Source: Fallopia convolvulus
Lineage: Eukaryota > Streptophyta > Magnoliopsida > Caryophyllales > Polygonaceae
Direction of reading: 5' to 3'
Length of the DNA: 64,000 nt
Assembly (NCBI GenBank): GCA_964016875.1
Contig: OZ024725.1
Coordinates: forward strand, 44,725,427-44,789,426
Below the pieces are notes generated by a model, which was not told the DNA's origin, searched no databases, and saw only the letters and a list, made by a program, of their open reading frames with translations. Of this stretch, positions 1 to 11,387 are shown in pieces. A program made the translations under genes and the position numbers. Each line of letters starts with the position of its first letter. Positions within the stretch are counted from its first letter, which is position 1.

Positions 1-1338
1 GTACGTGGTGGGTGTCGAACACTCGGGAAGTCTACTCGATCGATGTGCCTAGATACTAGGAAGCTAGAAAGGAGAGCATAAAACAAAGGAAAACAAAGAA
101 AACAGTCGGGACCGACACTGAGGTCACGTTGGGCCCGAGGTTGAGGACAAGAGGAAGTCGGGACCGACACTGGGTAAGTCGGACCCGATGTAGCTGGGGA
201 TGTCGAACTCAAAGATTTTAAAAGTAGATCTTGGGATTTTGGGTTCCTTCCCTAGTAGATTAAGGCTTTTCCACCCCAATTCAGGCAATGAGTGATGATC
301 GGACTAGGATCGAGTGCTTTCGCCCTCGTTCCAACCACATCTACACCTCGATCCATGGGGAAATCCCCTATGAAGCAAGGTCTTGAGATTGACACATGTT
401 CACTTTCGCTACTTTGCCAATCTCAAGCCTTGATTCCCAACTTTCGCAAGGAATTGTAGCTCTATGTAGAGTGGGTTCCTTAGATCAAACACTCAAGGCT
501 ATGGAATTGGGGTTTCTAGCCTAAACCTAGCTAGGGTTTTCCCCCATAACCCAAGATCAAGGAGATCTACTACATGAGACAAGCAAAGAAAGCAATCAAA
601 TCAAAAGGGAAAGCAATCATCATAATCAATCTCAAAACAAAGCAAAGTTTCATTCAAATCCAAAGCAATCCACAAATCCAAATCAAGGGTTTTCAAATCC
701 ACAAGAACAAAGCAAATCAAAGCAAATCTACCAACAAAACCTATCAAGACTTCCTCCCTTGGCCGATTCTCTCTCCCTTCCTTCTCCTCTCCTTCCTCCT
801 TGCTCTCCAAGTATCCCCTTGGTTCCCTTCTTTTTGTGTGTGTGGGAACCCTTTCTTAGAAGACAAGAGGGCCTTTTATAGATTAGATGAAGGGCAAAGG
901 TGGAAGTCCACAAATTCGTGCCTTGGAGCCCAAGTAGTTCGGTGACCGACTCGGACCGACACGGAGGACCTCGGGCCCGAGTTACTGTGCATCTCGGTCC
1001 GAGGTTGGAGACTTCAAAGTCGGGCCCGATGTGGTTGCAACTCGGTCCTGACCTCGTTCCACCTTCTTCTTAGTTGGCTTCTCTTGTTCTTCTTCATGGC
1101 TTGCTTCTCTCTTTCCCGCTTTAGCTCGGCCTTTGCCCCATGTCTCGACCCTCCTTCAAATCGATCCTTGATTCATGCCAAATTACCTACAAAACACATA
1201 AAAGGTGTGTAGTCTCCGAATCTCATAGAAATACGAGAACTAGGCTAAAAAGGAACAAAACGCACAAGAAAAGGGGAAAAAGAAACATATTTACAAAGGA
1301 AATCACATATGAAAACACCACCAAATAGAGAGACATCA
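1..1338 (-). repeat. 3' LTR of Ath-1 (partial)
   Basis: This is collinear with 9096-10433 without visible length change (offset 9,095 at both ends) and only scattered mismatches. By comparison with the complete 5' LTR, about 57 bases of the inner-coordinate start are missing before position 1. The outer LTR terminus is TGATGTC read on the minus strand at 1338. The high similarity of the two LTRs suggests a fairly recent insertion. Two clusters of palindromic cores lie at about 105-190 and 943-1031. Confidence 0.95.
873..880 (-). promoter_or_regulatory. Candidate TATA box in 3' LTR
   Basis: TATAAAAG reads on the minus strand, so the RNA start (R) would fall near 845-850. The same box is in the other LTR at 9968-9975, and a variant is in the element B LTR at 19331-19337. 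The position is inferred from the motif only. Confidence 0.55.
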
Positions 1339-3081
1339 AAATACCCCATACTTAAACTTGCTTGTCCTCAAGCAATAACAATGTAAGCAAGACCGAAACA
1401 TAATCTTCAAGTAAAGCCTCGTATGAAAACACATTTTAAGCACAAGTGATCGATATTCAAGCAAGATTACATCATCACACGTGATTAAGTGTTCCAAGGA
1501 ATAAAGTCAATGCAACTAAGCCTCACTTTAGGTATATGTGAATGTGTATCACTCATCATGTGTTTGGGTTTAGCAATGAACACTCAAGCTCAAAAATCAT
1601 GCAAGTAAGGACTTTACTATTGAAGCTAATATCACCAATTCCTCCACCTAGAGATGCCTAATGCAAAGTACACAAAGAATTTCGAACTTGGCTCAATGGA
1701 GGTCCTCAAAGAGGTTCCATTCGGCCGAGTTGTAATGGGGCTTTTGGTATTTTTCAAGGTGGGAATTTATTTGGCCTTGTGGTGCTTACAATGGGGATTG
1801 AACAACCTAAACTCTCACCAACCTCACCAAATTCCACCATTACTTTCACACCCACACAAAAGACTTAACATTTTCCTTTCAACCCAAAAATTTCACTTAA
1901 CATTCCACTTCATCTTTGCTCTTATGCTTTTTGTTGGATTTTCAACACTTTCTACATTTGGACCGACTTTCTTATGACATCGGGCCCGATGTTGCTTGTA
2001 ACTCGGTCGGACCATTTTCTTCACTTAAGCTCTTTGCTTTATTCCACTTTACATTTCCAACATTTTCTTTCTTTCTTTTTCTTTCTTTTTTTCATTTTTT
2101 TGTACAACAAAGATGCACTACCCACATGATTCATAACACCATTCTTTGCCCTTAAACCCAAGAGAATCTCAACCCTTCAAATACAATCCAAACCTCTCTT
2201 CTAAAGTCCAATCCCATAAGGGTCAAGTCATATAAGGCTAGGAATAATATTTTTGAGGAGTTTCAAATAAAGGCTTAGGCTAGAACGGGGCTACAAACAA
2301 AGGATTATCTTCATGGTAGGATATGGAACATTTATGTGACTAGAAGAATAAAGTTCAAAATCAATGTGACCATGCTAGGACAATTCTCATGACGGTCTTG
2401 GAAAATAGATAAACACCGCAATAGCAAGTTTTACTAAGCATGAATGAGCTAATCACACAAGAAAAATGAGGGATATGCAAATATGAACAAGCATCCCTAA
2501 AATGGCCAAAAATCAATCTCACAAGGGTCACTCATACTTAGTTGCATAAGAACTCATCCTAGAACTCACATGTTCAATAAAACAAGCAAGATATCATGAT
2601 CACATCAAAAGCAACATCATTTTTAGAGGCTAAACTATCCAAAAATATGCAAAGGAATTTACATGCTCTCATCATCATTAGCTTTTATTTTGGCAATCTA
2701 AGATGGGAATTTCTAGTCCAAAACCTACAAAACACAAAATCTTTTTGTTGTTTTCAACACAATTTTTCAAATTTTTATGGATTTTTTTGCAAAAATTTCT
2801 CTAAAACCAAAAACTCATCCATTCAAGACCAAATTAATCATCCATGTCTTTCCTCAAACCACTAACCAATAAGCAAACATCCCAAATACAAACTAGAAAC
2901 ACAAACTAAATATCCTCAAAATAATAAACAAACATAAACAAGTGAAATCATGAACACACTTACCCCCACCCCATACTTAAAATTTTGATGTCCCCATCAA
3001 ACAAGGAAATCAAAACTTAAAAGAAAGAGAGAAGAGTATGAAAAGCTCACAATTTCTTATTCTTCAATGGCATGTATAGGA
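1339..3081 (-). other. 3' noncoding region of Ath-1
   Basis: No convincing reading frame lies between the integrase stop and the 3' LTR. The sequence is AT-rich with pyrimidine runs (2060-2105) and one palindromic-core cluster at about 1961-2011. The minus strand next to the LTR ends in a purine-rich stretch (TATGGGGTATTT) that could be the polypurine tract. No env-like or ORF-1 frame is visible here, unlike element A. Confidence 0.6.
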
Positions 3082-3990
3082 TCAATCGGCAAGGACGAGA
3101 GCCCATGAGGCTCTAACTTCTTCGTTTGGACCGTCCTTGTCATAGAACTTCTTCACTCGATGACCATTCACTTTGAAAGTATGTCCTTGTTCATCAACCA
3201 AGTCCACCGCACCATGAGCATAGATACGGTGGACCACAAATGGTCCGCTCCACCTAGTCCTTAACTTCCCGGGGAAAAGTTTAAGCCTTGAATTGAAAAG
3301 GAGAACCTTGTCACCGATTTGATAGGTCTTTGGAATTAACTTCCTATCATGCCACTTCTTGGTCTTCTCCTTGTATAGCTTGGAGTTCTCATAGGCCTTC
3401 AACCTTAATTCCCCCAACTCATGAAGTTCTAGAAACCTTTTCTCACCGGCCAAGTTGATATCCCAATTCATCTCCTTGAGTGCCCATTTCGCCTTGTGCT
3501 CAAGCTCTACCGGAAGATGACATGCCTTGCCATAAACTAGATTGAAGGGTGTAGTTCCCAAAGGTGTCTTGAAGGCGGTTCTATAAGCCCAAAGTGCATC
3601 ATCGAGCTTAGAGGCCCAATCTTTCCTTGATCGAGATACGGTCTTCTCCAAGATAGCCTTGATTTGACGGTTTGACACCTCGACTGACCCGCTTGTTTGA
3701 GGATGATAAGGAGTAGCCACTCGATGAGACACCCCATACTTAATCAATACATTTTCGATGCACCTCTCAATGAAATGAGGTCCGCCATCACTTATGAGAA
3801 CCCTAGGCACACCAAACCTTGCAAAAATGTTGCCTTTCAAAAACTTCTTCACCACCTTAGCATCATTGGTTCTTGTTGGTATGGCCTCCACCCATTTTGA
3901 GACATAATCTACGGCTACCAAGATGTACTTGTAAGGTCCTGATGTGGGAAATGGTCCCATGAAGTCAATACCCCATATCAAATAACTCAA
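3082..3990 (-). pseudogene. Integrase core and C-terminal domain of Ath-1 pol
   Basis: This is the catalytic core of a Gypsy integrase, which inserts element cDNA into the genome. The DDE set is visible: Asp in GIDFMGPF near residue 8, Asp in ISDGGPHF near residue 65, and Glu in the segment after HPQTSGSVE near residue 103. A C-terminal stretch with GDKVLLFNSRLKLFPGKL follows, typical of Gypsy integrase tails. The segment overlaps the upstream pol block by 26 bases in another frame, so a frameshift near 3965-3990 separates it from the zinc-binding domain. It ends with a stop at 3082. It is a segment of one pol polyprotein, not a separate gene. Confidence 0.9.
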
Positions 3991-4963
3991 CTTCTAGAAT
4001 GCCAGTTTGAGGAGTCTCATTCCTCCTTGATAGGTTCCCCTCTCTTTGGCACTCCTCACACTTCCTCACATAATCGTGCACATCCTTGAACATGGTTGGC
4101 CAATAATAACCACATTGAAGAATTTTTGAGGTGGTTTTGGAACTCTTGGCGTGACCCCCCATAGGCAAGGAGTGGCAATGGTGAATTATGCTCTCAACCT
4201 CTTCACTTGACACACACCGTCTATAGATTTGATCACGCCCTTCCTTGTAGAGATATGGATCATCACAAAAGTATTGTCTAGCATCATGTAAGAATTGCTT
4301 CCTAGCTTGATAAGACAAATTTGGTGGGATCACTCCCCCTACGGCAAAGTTAGCAAAATCCGCAAACCAAGGGGAGACCCCTCGTCTTACGGAACTAATA
4401 GAAAGAAGGCCAGTGGGAGAGAAAGAAGCAATCAATTGAGAACGAGAAGGGATGGAAATCAATCTAGGAAACTTACTTTCTTCCACGGACCGACATTGAA
4501 GTGTACCGGGCCCGACATGGTTGGACGCCGGTCCAGCTTCGCAGACACACAGGTCACTCGGGCCCGATGTTGAAGTCCTCGGTCCCGACTCACTCGTACT
4601 TGCCTTGCCTTCGGTCCGATATTCTGAACCTCGGGCCCGACTTACTCGGTTCGTCGATCCACCCTTCCTTTCCTCCTTTCCGCTCATGAGACCTTCATCT
4701 GCTCTTGAATCATCTATAGTCAAACCATCCTCCATCTCCAACATGTACTCGATGGGCAAACGGGATAGATGATCCGCTACCACATTTTCCGCACCAGTTT
4801 TGTCCTTGATCTCATGGTCAAACTCTTGGAGAAGGAGCATCCATCTTAGAAGCCTCGACTTTGCATCTTTCTTCTTCATGAGGTATTTGATTGCCGCATG
4901 GTCCGTGAAGACTACCACCTTTGATCCCACGAGATATGAACGGAATTTCTCAAATGCAAACAC
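3965..4963 (-). pseudogene. RNase H C-terminal part, linker and integrase zinc-binding domain of Ath-1 pol
   Basis: The N-terminal residues continue the RNase H domain begun upstream (TDHAAIKYLM, and a VADHLSRLP ending near residue 70). The C-terminal 110 residues form the HHCC integrase finger: His-His-Cys-His near residue 240 and CEECQ near residue 306. Between them, residues about 85-190, is a low-complexity stretch rich in Ser, Gly, Pro and Arg that is not in ordinary Athila pol as I remember it. Its DNA is dense in TCGGGCCCGA-type palindromes. The frame is separated from the RT block by one in-frame TGA at about 4997 and from the integrase core by a frameshift. Confidence 0.88.
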
Positions 4964-4999
4964 TATCGCAAGAAATTCTTTCTCCGTTGTTGTGTAATT

Positions 5000-7708
5000 T
5001 CACTGAGTTTCATCCAAAGTTTTGCTTGCGTAGTAGATGGCATGCAACTTTCCATCCTTCCTTTGCCCAAGGACGGCCCCTACGGCGAAATCACTAGCAT
5101 CACACATCACCTCGAATGGAAGATTCCAATTGGGTGCCGCCATTATTGGAGCCGAGATCAAGGCATCTCTCAACCTACAAAAAGAACTCATGCAATCCTC
5201 GGATAATACAAAAGGCACATCCTTCATCAAGAGGTTAGACAATGGTTTTGCAATTTTAGAAAAATCCTTGATGAACCGTCTATAAAATCCTGCATGACCT
5301 AAGAAACTCCTAACATCACGAACACAAGAGGGAGGAGGTAGTTTTTCAATTATTTCAACCTTAGCTTTATCTACCTCTATCCCCCTACTTGAAACTAGGT
5401 GTCCTAGCACTATGCCCTCCTTCACCATGAAGTGACATTTTTCCCAATTAAGCACCAAACTAGTCTCCTCACATCTAGTCAAAACCTTGTCTAAGTTAGC
5501 TAAGCAAACATCAAATGAGGAACCATAGACGGAGAAATCGTCCATAAACACTTCTACTATATCCTCAACCATATCGGAGAAGATAGACATCATGCATCTT
5601 TGAAATGTTGCCGGCGCATTACATAAACCAAAAGGCATGCGTCTATAGGCAAAAGTCCCATAAGGACATGTGAATGTCGTCTTCTCTTGATCATCGGGAT
5701 GAATAGGGATTTGCCAAAACCCGCTATACCCGTCAAGGTAGCAAAAATATTCATGTTGTGCTAATCTTTCTAGGACTTGGTCTATGAAAGGAAGAGGAAA
5801 ATGGTATTTGCGAGTGCCACTATTAAGCTTACGGTAATCAATACACATACGCCATTTTGTTGTGGTTCTCATAGCTATCATTTCTCCCTTTTCATTTTGC
5901 ACAACGGTGAGACCTCCTTTCTTAGGAACTACATGCACGGGACTCACATACCTGCTATCGGAAATTGGGAAGATAATTCCCGCATCCAACATCCTAAGTA
6001 TTTCACTCTTTACCACTTCTTTCATGTTAGGATTTAATCTTCTTTGGGGTTCAATAGTGGGTTTATGGTTATCCTCCATATAAATCCTATGCATGCAAAT
6101 TGAGGGAGAGATTCCCTTTAGTTCCTCTAGTGAATATCCTAAAGCTCCTCTATGTTTTCTTAGAACCTCCAACAACTTAGACTCCTCATCATTCAAGTTG
6201 GCATTTATGATTACGGGTAAGGAAGAGTTGGGACCAAGAAATGCGTACCTCAAATCTTTTGGAAGCTCCTTGAGTTCTTGAGATGGTTCAGGTGGTGCTT
6301 GTACTTCCTCTTTCTCGGCCTTGAACACCTCCAAATAAGACATCCTTTCCTCCAATTGTTCATGCTCAATCATATTGAGGGCTAGACCTTGGTGCTCTAT
6401 CTCAATTTCTCTAGGTGGTGGGGTGGCTTTCAACCTAAGCTCCCTTGGCCTTGACTTCTTAGAAACGGCTTCCCATTGCAATCCAAGAGGAACTTGGATC
6501 ATCTTAGCTTCCTTATGTACGGTCCCTTTTGAAGTTGGCCTAAAGAAAAACTCAATCTCTCTTCCTCCAATGTCAAGAGACAAGTGGCCCTTTTTTACAT
6601 CAATTATTGCCCCAACCGTAGCAAGGAAAGGTCTCCCTAGTATAATCGGTTCACGCGGCACTTCTATCATGTCCACTACAACAAAGTCGATTGGGACATA
6701 GTGGCCTTCAATGCAAACGGGATAATCCTCAACGATACCAATCGGTTCGGTGGACGACCCATCCGCTATCGTTAACCTCATGTTGACCGGAGCTATGAGA
6801 CCCATAGATGTGGATTTCCATATGGTGTAAGGAATGATGCTCGTGCTTGCTCCAAGATCACACAAGGCTTGGAAATTTTGAGACCCCACACCAATGGTTA
6901 CAGCAAAACGACCGGGATCTCCTAGCTTTTGTGGTAACTCCAAGGTCTTGACTTCATCTTGCATTTCCACTATGGACCTCTTCTTGCTCAAAATCGCCTT
7001 TAAAAACTTGGCATAAGATGGCATCTCACTCAATGCGTCGGTGAACGGGATAGAGATGTTCAAGCCTTGCAAGAGTTTGAGAAACCTCTTGAACTTGTTC
7101 TCAACAACATCTTTTGGCTTCTTGGAGGGATATGGAAGAATTGTTGCACCTTGAATCTTGCTTGGATCAACTTCTTTGGACTTCCCTACTTCATTTGCAA
7201 CACTTCCTGGTTGGACCGACTTGGGCACCATGTCGGGCCCGATGTTGGGAATCTCGGTCCTGGACAGAGGGGTTGGATCGAGGTCTGTGTACGTCGGTCC
7301 CGAGTTGCTCTCGACCTCGGTCCGTGGTGAAGGAGTCGGTCTTCTTGCTGGGTCGACTTCGGGGAACTTCAGACCCGACTTGCTGGGTAAGTTGGTCCGA
7401 CTCTCTTCATTCTTCTTAGGCACGTGTGGCTCGGGTAGGTTTCGGCCACTACTCAATCCAATTGCCCGGACTACATTTTGATTGTTTTGAGCTCGAGGAT
7501 TCTCCTCGGGTCGGCCCGGAAGTCTTCCATTCTCTCTTGGGGCTTGAGTCGCAATTTGAGCAAATTGATTGTCGACTTGCCTCCTCCATGCACCAAACTC
7601 ATTGAATTGGGTCCTCATCTCCTTGAACCCATGTCTCATCTCTTGAGCAAATGTTTGTAACTCATTGAATCCCGGTGGTCTATATGGTGGTGGTGGCTGT
7701 TGTTCCAC
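5000..7708 (-). pseudogene. Protease, reverse transcriptase and RNase H start of Ath-1 pol
   Basis: This 902-codon open frame begins with the tail of gag (PPPYRPPGF) and a Pro-rich linker carrying palindromic-core DNA (7213-7385). An aspartic protease follows with the active site DLGAS near residue 283 and ILGRPFLAT near residue 353. Next is a Gypsy reverse transcriptase with the YMDD-equivalent FMDDFSVYG near residue 720, then the RNase H start (CDASDFAVGAVLG near residue 875). It ends at a TGA where relatives keep reading into RNase H. The apparent Met start is not the real start: a deletion of roughly 50 bases relative to element B at about 7700-7710 shifts the frame between gag and this block. 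Confidence 0.92.
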
Positions 7709-7779
7709 CGGCCATTGCCACCATTGTTGAAATTGCCTCTTCCACCGAAATTTCCTCGAACATAGTTTGCCTCCTCAAT

Positions 7780-8844
7780 TCACTCGGCCAAGCGCACTTG
7801 GCTCTCATTCGGACAAACTTGTGTAGCATGTGCAAATGATCCACACTCCTCACAAGCTCTAGCATTTTGCTTGTAGTAGTGGACTTGCCTCTTAAGCTTG
7901 CTCACTTCACCTTCAAGGAATTGGAGCTTCACATCCCTATCAATGTCTTCTCCCTTTGGATCATATAACTTCCTTGCACCTTCACCTTGAACTTTCACCT
8001 CCTTGCTAGCTTGACTCACCCCATACATGGCCTCATAATCGGATAGCTTGTCAAGTAGCTCCCAAGCTTGATTCGGTGTCAAGTCTATGAACCCACAATC
8101 GGTGTGGAGATTGAGCTTGTCCTTCGTTGCCGGATTGATGCCTTGGAAAAAGATGTCTTGAAGCACATATGGTTGTTGGCCATGAGTAGGACATTGGCGC
8201 AACATCTCCTTGAAACGGTCCCATGCTTCGAAGAGGGGCTCATTCAGACCTTGTTGAAAGCTTGCAATCTTCCTTCTTAACTCGGTTGTCTTTGAGGGCG
8301 GGAAGAACTTCATCAAGAAAGCGTCATAGAGTGTCTTCCAAGTTGTGATTGACCTAGGAGCTTGGCTCTCGAGCCAATGTGTGGCCTTGCCCCCAAGTGA
8401 CCATTTGAACACCTTTAGAAGCACATACTCCAATGTCTCCTCATCGGTAGAGATCGTCTCACACATGTCCACAAAGCGTTTGACGTGCTCTATGGGACAC
8501 TCATGTGGACGGCCCTCGAATTGATCACGCTTGATGAGGGAGATGAATTGCGTCTTGATCTCAAAATTCTTGGCAACCTCGGGAAGAACAATAGCCGGCT
8601 CGGGTACCCTCAACTCCGGATGCATGTATTGGCGTGCATTCCGGGGTAGAGCGTTGAGTTGAGCCTTGGCTCTCATCCGTTGCTCCCGTTCTCTTCTTGC
8701 CATCTCCTCTTGATTGTCCCTCTCAAGTTGCAATCTAGCCATTTCGGCCCTAAGTTGAGCCAACTCCTCATCAACATGGAGAGCTTGATTCGCCATCCTT
8801 TTCCTTCTTCGGGCTTCCTTGAGAATACTTTCCGGATCACTCAC
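7780..8844 (-). pseudogene. Gag of Ath-1
   Basis: This is a retrotransposon capsid/nucleocapsid polyprotein. It has an N-terminal charged coiled-coil-like region (residues 15-75), then the retrotrans_gag fold (FEGRPHECPIEHVKRFVDMC near residue 115, WSLGGKATHWLE near 150, AWDRFKEMLRQCPTHG near 210), and a CCHC zinc knuckle near the C terminus (Cys-X2-Cys-X4-His-X4-Cys, residues about 334-347). Element B has a Gln codon where this copy has TGA just after RLAE, so gag is cut short. The start Met lies about 170 bases inside the PBS; an upstream non-Met extension is open, so the true start is uncertain. Confidence 0.92.
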
Positions 8845-9013
8845 AAACTCAAGCTCAAGTGTTCCTCAGGAGGAACGAGCTAGCATACACCTATGAAACA
8901 AAAACACAAACCAAAACAAATCAAAAACAAACAAAGGGTTTGGGCTATTCCCTCACCCAAATCACTACCAAAACACAAGAAACTCACCAAATTGGCACTC
9001 AATGCACTTAGAC

Positions 9014-9032
9014 TTCCCCGACAACGGCGCCA
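9014..9032 (-). other. Primer-binding site of Ath-1
   Basis: The minus strand reads TGGCGCCGTTGTCGGGGAA, six bases from the LTR edge. TGGCGCCGTTGCCGGGG-like sites are the usual Athila/Tat primer sites (tRNA-Asp type, from memory). Element B has the same site at 18349-18367 with GCC in place of GTC. Confidence 0.85.
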
Positions 9033-9038
9033 ATCTTT

Positions 9039-10433
9039 TGATCGCTCTCGGATGCGAGGGTCAAGAGATACAATTTATAACCCGACCCCGTTGTAGTACG
9101 TGGTGGGTGTCGAACACTCGGGAAGTCTACTTGATCGATGTGCCTAGATACTAGGAAGCTATAAAGGAGAGCATAAAACAAAGGAAAACAAAGAAAACAG
9201 TCGGGACCGACACTGAGGTCACGTCGGGCCCGAGGTTGACGACAAGAGGAAGTCGGGACCGAAACTGGGTAAGTCGGGCCCGATGTAGCTGGATTTGTCG
9301 AACTCAAAGATTTTAAAAGTAGATCTTGGGCTTTTGGGTTCCTTCCCTAGTAGATTAAGGCTTTTCCACCCCAATTCAGGCAATGAGTGATGATCGGACT
9401 AGGATCGAGTGCTTTCGCCCTCGTTCCAACCACATCTACACCTCGATCCATGGGGAAATCCCCTTCAAAGCAAGGTCTTGAGATTGACACATGTTCACTT
9501 TCGCTACTTTGCCAATCTCAAGCCTTGATTCCCAACTTTCGCAAGGAATTGTAGCTCTATGTAGAGTGGGTTCCTTAGATCAAACACTCAAGGCTATGGA
9601 ATTGGGGTTTCTAGCCTAAACCTAGCTAGGGTTTCCCCCCATAACCCAAGATCAAGGAGATCTACTCCATGAGACAAGCAAAGAAAGTAATCAAATCAAA
9701 AGGGAAAGCAATCATCATAATCAATCTCAAAACAAAGCAAAGTTTCATTCAAATCCAAAGCAATCCACAAATCCAAATCAAGGGTTTTCAAATCCACAAG
9801 AACAAAGCAAATCAAAGCAAATCTACCAACAAAACCTATCAAGACTTCCTCCCTTGGCCGATTCTCTCTCCCTTCCTTCTCCTCTCCTTCCTCCTTGCTC
9901 TCCAAGTATCCCCTTGGTTCCCTTCTTTTTGTGTGTGTGGGAACCCTTTCTTAGAAGACAAGAGGGCCTTTTATAGATTAGATGAAGGGCAAAAGTGGAA
10001 GTCCACAAATTCGTGCCTTGGAGCCCAAGTAGTTCGGTGACCGACTCGGACCGACACGGAGGACCTCGGGCCCGAGTCACTGTGCATCTCGGTACGAGGT
10101 TGGAGACTTCAAAGTCGGGCCCGATGTGGTTGCAACTCGGTCCTGACCTCGTTCCACCTTCTTCTTAGTTGGCTTCTCTTGTTCTTCTTCATTGCTTGCT
10201 TCTCTCTTTCCCGCTTTAGCTCGGCCTTTGCCCCATGTCTCGACCCTCCTTCAAATCGATCCTTGATTCATGCCAAATTACCTACAAAACACATAAAAGG
10301 TGCGTAGTCTCCGAATCTCATAGAAATATGGGAACTAGGCTAAAAAGGAACAAAACGCACAAGAAAAGGGGAAAAAGAAACATATTTACAAAGGAAATCA
10401 CATATGAAAACACCACCAAATAGAGAGACATCA
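9039..10433 (-). repeat. 5' LTR of Ath-1 (complete, 1,395 bp)
   Basis: It is bounded by TGATCGCT and GACATCA on the plus strand, so it has the TG...CA ends of an LTR. It lies six bases from the PBS on one side and next to foreign coding DNA (DPGRFAITIG frame) on the other. It matches 1-1338 throughout. Its sequence is also clearly homologous to the LTR of element B (18374-19790), so the two elements are one extended family. Confidence 0.95.
9968..9975 (-). promoter_or_regulatory. Candidate TATA box in 5' LTR
   Basis: TATAAAAG on the minus strand, about 460 bases from the outer LTR end. This is the likely core promoter of Ath-1 RNA. No start site can be proved from sequence. Confidence 0.55.
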
Positions 10434-11387
10434 GATCCCGGTCGCTTTGCTATCACCATTGGTGTGGGGTCTCATAACTTCCAAGCCTTATATGACCTTG
10501 GAGCAAGTGTTTCGGTGATGCCCGCTAGTATTTGGAGAAGGGCAAATTTAGGTTAAATTGAGCCGGCCGATATGTCCCTAACTATGGCCGACGGTTCCAT
10601 CATCAAGGCTAAGGGAATATTAGATGACGTGCCGGTGCGAGTTGGAAAGTACTTTGTTCCCGATGATTTTGTGATCTTGGACATGCACGAGGACCCCTTG
10701 GTCCGAATAATCTTAGGAAGACCATTCTTAGCTACGGCGGGGGCAAGGTTTGATGTCAAAAACGGCAAGGTTTCCTTTGAGATTGGTGAAGAAAAGGTCG
10801 ATTTTCACTTCAACAAGGCTTTGAACGAGCCGGATGCCTTGGCTATCCTCAAACTTGAAGAGAGTGCCAAGAGAAAAAGTGAAGAAGTGGAAGTTGCTAG
10901 AGAGGTCATTGTGTTGAGAAGTAATGAAGGGTTCAATAAACAAATACAAGCAAGGGAGTTGTTGGAGCAAGTTGAGGAACAAGATGAGTCAAGGATCAAT
11001 GCTAGCCCAAGGAGAAATGAAGAGTATCCTTACTTATGTCCTTTTGATGTTGGTGATGACCACAATTCTTCCCAAACTTTTGATTCCTACATTTGTTTAA
11101 GTGATTTGAAAGATGACTTAGGAGACTCCTACATTTGCCTTAGTGACTTGAAAGATGAATTGGTAGAATCTCCTAGGAATTCTTTGGATAACTTTGGTGT
11201 AGGAAAAGAGGAACATGATGGAGCAAGTAAGGAAGAGAAATCTCATTCGTTGGAGGAGTATGATGAGAGAGGCCCGAGATCGGAGAGCCATGCCTATATA
11301 GACCATTGTTGGTGGTTTTATGGGTATGAGGGCAATGGGAATGGGCACAACAATGGCGAGCAATTCACCGTGTTTCACCCGCCATGA
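10434..11387 (+). pseudogene. Protease domain and C-terminal tail, copy A
   Basis: The aspartic protease active site reads DLGASVSVMP at the start, with Tyr instead of Cys before Asp. A stop codon (TAA near 10555) follows, and the rest is open from the Met at 10572. The tail contains ILGRPFLATAG and then about 190 acidic residues with a repeated SYICLSDLKD unit. It ends QFTVFHPP and a stop. The same tail ends the frame in element B, so this is the true C terminus of the polyprotein in this subfamily. No RT, RNase H or integrase follows. Confidence 0.85.

Larger units (their letters stand above)
1..10433 (-). mobile_element. Athila-type Ty3/Gypsy LTR retrotransposon Ath-1, truncated by window start
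   Basis: Positions 1-1338 and 9096-10433 are direct repeats at a constant offset of 9,095 bases, so they are the two LTRs; the low-coordinate LTR is cut by the window edge. Between them on the minus strand lie gag, protease, RT, RNase H and integrase in Gypsy order. The integrase block resembles Athila/Tat-group integrases from memory. The element interrupts the protease codons of another Athila relative: sequence from 10434 on resumes a gag-protease frame. The target duplication cannot be tested because the left end is outside the window. Pol has several breaks, so the copy is probably not autonomous now. A long noncoding stretch separates integrase from the 3' LTR. Confidence 0.93.

Noticed and set aside
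574..945. 123-codon frame repeated at 9669-10040
   Set aside because: It is repeated only because both copies are LTRs; it is antisense to the element, low complexity and lacks domain similarity.
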